64,000 nucleotides of DNA, taken from the NCBI GenBank assembly GCA_009767595.1, contig VSDK01015324.1, forward strand, positions 7,822 to 71,821, in the 5' to 3' direction. The position numbers were made by a program, and so were the translations under genes. The notes below the pieces were generated by a model. The model saw nothing but the letters and a program-made list of their open reading frames with translations, did not search any database and was not told where the DNA came from. Within the stretch, counting starts at the first letter, position 1. Each line of letters opens with the position of its first letter. Shown in pieces: positions 62,743 to 64,000 of the stretch. This stretch comes from Symbiodinium kawagutii. Its lineage: Eukaryota > Sar > Dinophyceae > Suessiales > Symbiodiniaceae.

Positions 62743-63285
62743 GTGCACCCTGGTAGCAGGGTGCCCGGTCCTGCTGTAGCCAACGCAAGTCCTTCTGCTC
62801 ATGGCCACCCCCCTTGCAAAACATGGCTAGAAATGAATGCCAGAGAGAGATAGAGAAATGCCCCCATTGGCAGCTGTGGCTATTGAAGCCTCAGAAGCGG
62901 CGCTATCGTGAACAAAGGTCAATGATGTTGCCGCGATCAAACGAACGGTATCTACGATGGCTACGGACCATCGATCACCACCTGCATCCACTTGCAATGC
63001 AGCTAAACAAGGCGTGCCTACCAACCAAGCTCTGCTAATGTTTCGACGGATGAGCCAATTCATCGAGCGTGCTTCAATTGGTTGATTTACCAGCTGATCA
63101 TTTCTTTTAAAGTTGGAATCCTTTGAAGGTGTTTATAAGACATGTTTTGCTGCAACATTCTTGGAGAACCTTCGAACCAATGACGGACCAATTCGCTGAA
63201 AATTCCTGACTGGTTTATGTTGGACATCGTCCCCCACCAGAAATCATTGTGAACCACGCGCTAAACGACGCCTCCCCCATTTCAG

Positions 63286-63333
63286 GAGCAAAGTGCGGCG
63301 CACCGCGCGACGCTGGAGCTTCGGAAAGACTTG
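63286..63333 (+). CDS. Short helical exon, 16 codons
   Basis: Opens after CATTTCAG, then G, and ends GACTTG before GTGCCT; phase 0 both ends. Reads EQSAAHRATLELRKDL. Confidence 0.5.
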
Positions 63334-63644
63334 GTGCCTCGTTCAGAGACATGAAATTTTGACGCACAGAGGTGAGTAGGTGAACTAGGAACCCCTACTT
63401 TTTTTGCCCAGACGTCACCACGCTTTGCTACAGCCCTAAGGGCTTTGAGTTGCAGGGAATAATAGGGAATAAGTGGTTCCCTGCCCCTGAGCCTCGGTCC
63501 CCGCAGGAGACAGAAAAGAAAACATAGCAGGTGAACAAGAAACTCCAGTGGTAGATTAGCAGGAACCCAAGGATGCACATGCAGTCACAAATTGCCTGGC
63601 CCCCTAAGACCTGCACATCCTACATTCATTGCCTTGCATCGCAG

Positions 63645-63700
63645 GAATTCTCGGAGCACCTTTTCAGCTCCCGCATGTTGACGATTCCTCCCCTTTGTCC
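63645..63700 (+). CDS. Exon candidate
   Basis: Opens after GCATCGCAG, then G, in phase 0. Reads EFSEHLFSSRMLTIP. End unknown. Confidence 0.3.
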
Positions 63701-63765
63701 CAGCAGTTTCTCAGATGTACCCACCATTCACCACCATTGTCCACCCCAGGTTGGTGCTTTCCCAA

Positions 63766-63865
63766 CTGGCTGGTGGTTTCAAACATTTTTTATTTTCCCA
63801 AAAGTAATCATGAACAAATGGTTGGTTGACTGACATTTTTCATAGGGTTTCAAACCACCAACCAG
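63766..63865. repeat. MITE-like element, family B, with target duplication
   Basis: CTGGCTGGTGGTTTCAAAC to TTTCAAACCACCAACCAG, flanked by CCAA (63,762-63,765 and 63,866-63,869). Confidence 0.85.
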
Positions 63866-63906
63866 CCAATGTTTCCCTTCCGTTCATATCGTGTTGGGAC
63901 ATGCAG

Positions 63907-64000
63907 GAGCACAGCGCTCAAGAAGCCGTGAACCTGTGCAGCGAAGTCTTGCGGGAAGAGCAGCAGCAACTGGTGCGGGAGTTCCGTCAGGACGGGCCAA
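63907..64000 (+). CDS. Coiled-coil exon, cut by the window end
   Basis: Opens after GACATGCAG, then G, in phase 0. Reads EHSAQEAVNLCSEVLREEQQ, heptad-like and Gln/Glu-rich, and continues past the window. Confidence 0.6.

Noticed and set aside
1..64000. Relic dinoflagellate spliced leader (CCGTAGCCATTTTGGCTCAA)
   Set aside because: Looked for by eye on the plus strand; only partial look-alikes inside family A elements were seen.

Overview
The window looks like nuclear DNA of a dinoflagellate, most like a Symbiodiniaceae or Suessiales genome. This is inferred from four things. There are two retroelements of the kinds common in dinoflagellates. There are many short exon-like open segments on the plus strand, usually opening after AG followed by G, with GT and some GC donors. 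Introns are full of short inverted-repeat elements and microsatellites. There are no bacterial operons, ribosome binding sites or RNA genes. Most genes can only be read as exons, so most coding calls are exon calls with inferred borders. || Layout. 1-8,256: orphan exon-like segments and MITE copies. 8,257-16,772: a complete Ty1/copia retrotransposon with identical 271-bp LTRs and an ACCAT target duplication. Its gag-pol coding changes frame several times and includes a second, overlapping 200-codon frame and a methyltransferase-like module. 16,773-25,790: orphan exons, a decayed minus-strand ORF and MITEs. 25,793-36,233: a plus-strand gene for a pentameric (Cys-loop type) ligand-gated ion channel. 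It is split into very short exons; from the extracellular domain to transmembrane segment 2 they can be joined with matching codon phase, and a separate last exon carries segment 4 and the stop. 36,234-42,526: ends of several small genes, including a three-exon gene with a terminal membrane helix (41,546-42,208). 42,527-46,466: a minus-strand LINE-type element with reverse transcriptase, zinc fingers and a GPPC-containing methyltransferase-like C-terminus, broken by a 32-bp insertion/duplication. 46,467-51,500: more orphan exons. 51,553-64,000: a run of short coiled-coil exons on the plus strand, many beginning and ending at codon borders, running off the window end. || At least six families of 85-190 bp inverted-repeat elements (called A-F here) are scattered through the introns. 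Family C has a 5-bp target duplication in all three complete copies, and family B a 4-bp duplication in two copies. Some copies place GT or AG exactly where an exon begins or ends, as expected for introner-type elements. Simple repeats with an exact 10-bp unit recur at several unrelated loci. || The retroelements are independent of the host genes. Both carry a methyltransferase-like module next to the reverse transcription machinery. That fits the established observation that some dinoflagellate retrotransposons encode cytosine methyltransferases, but the sequences here are divergent and activity is not shown.
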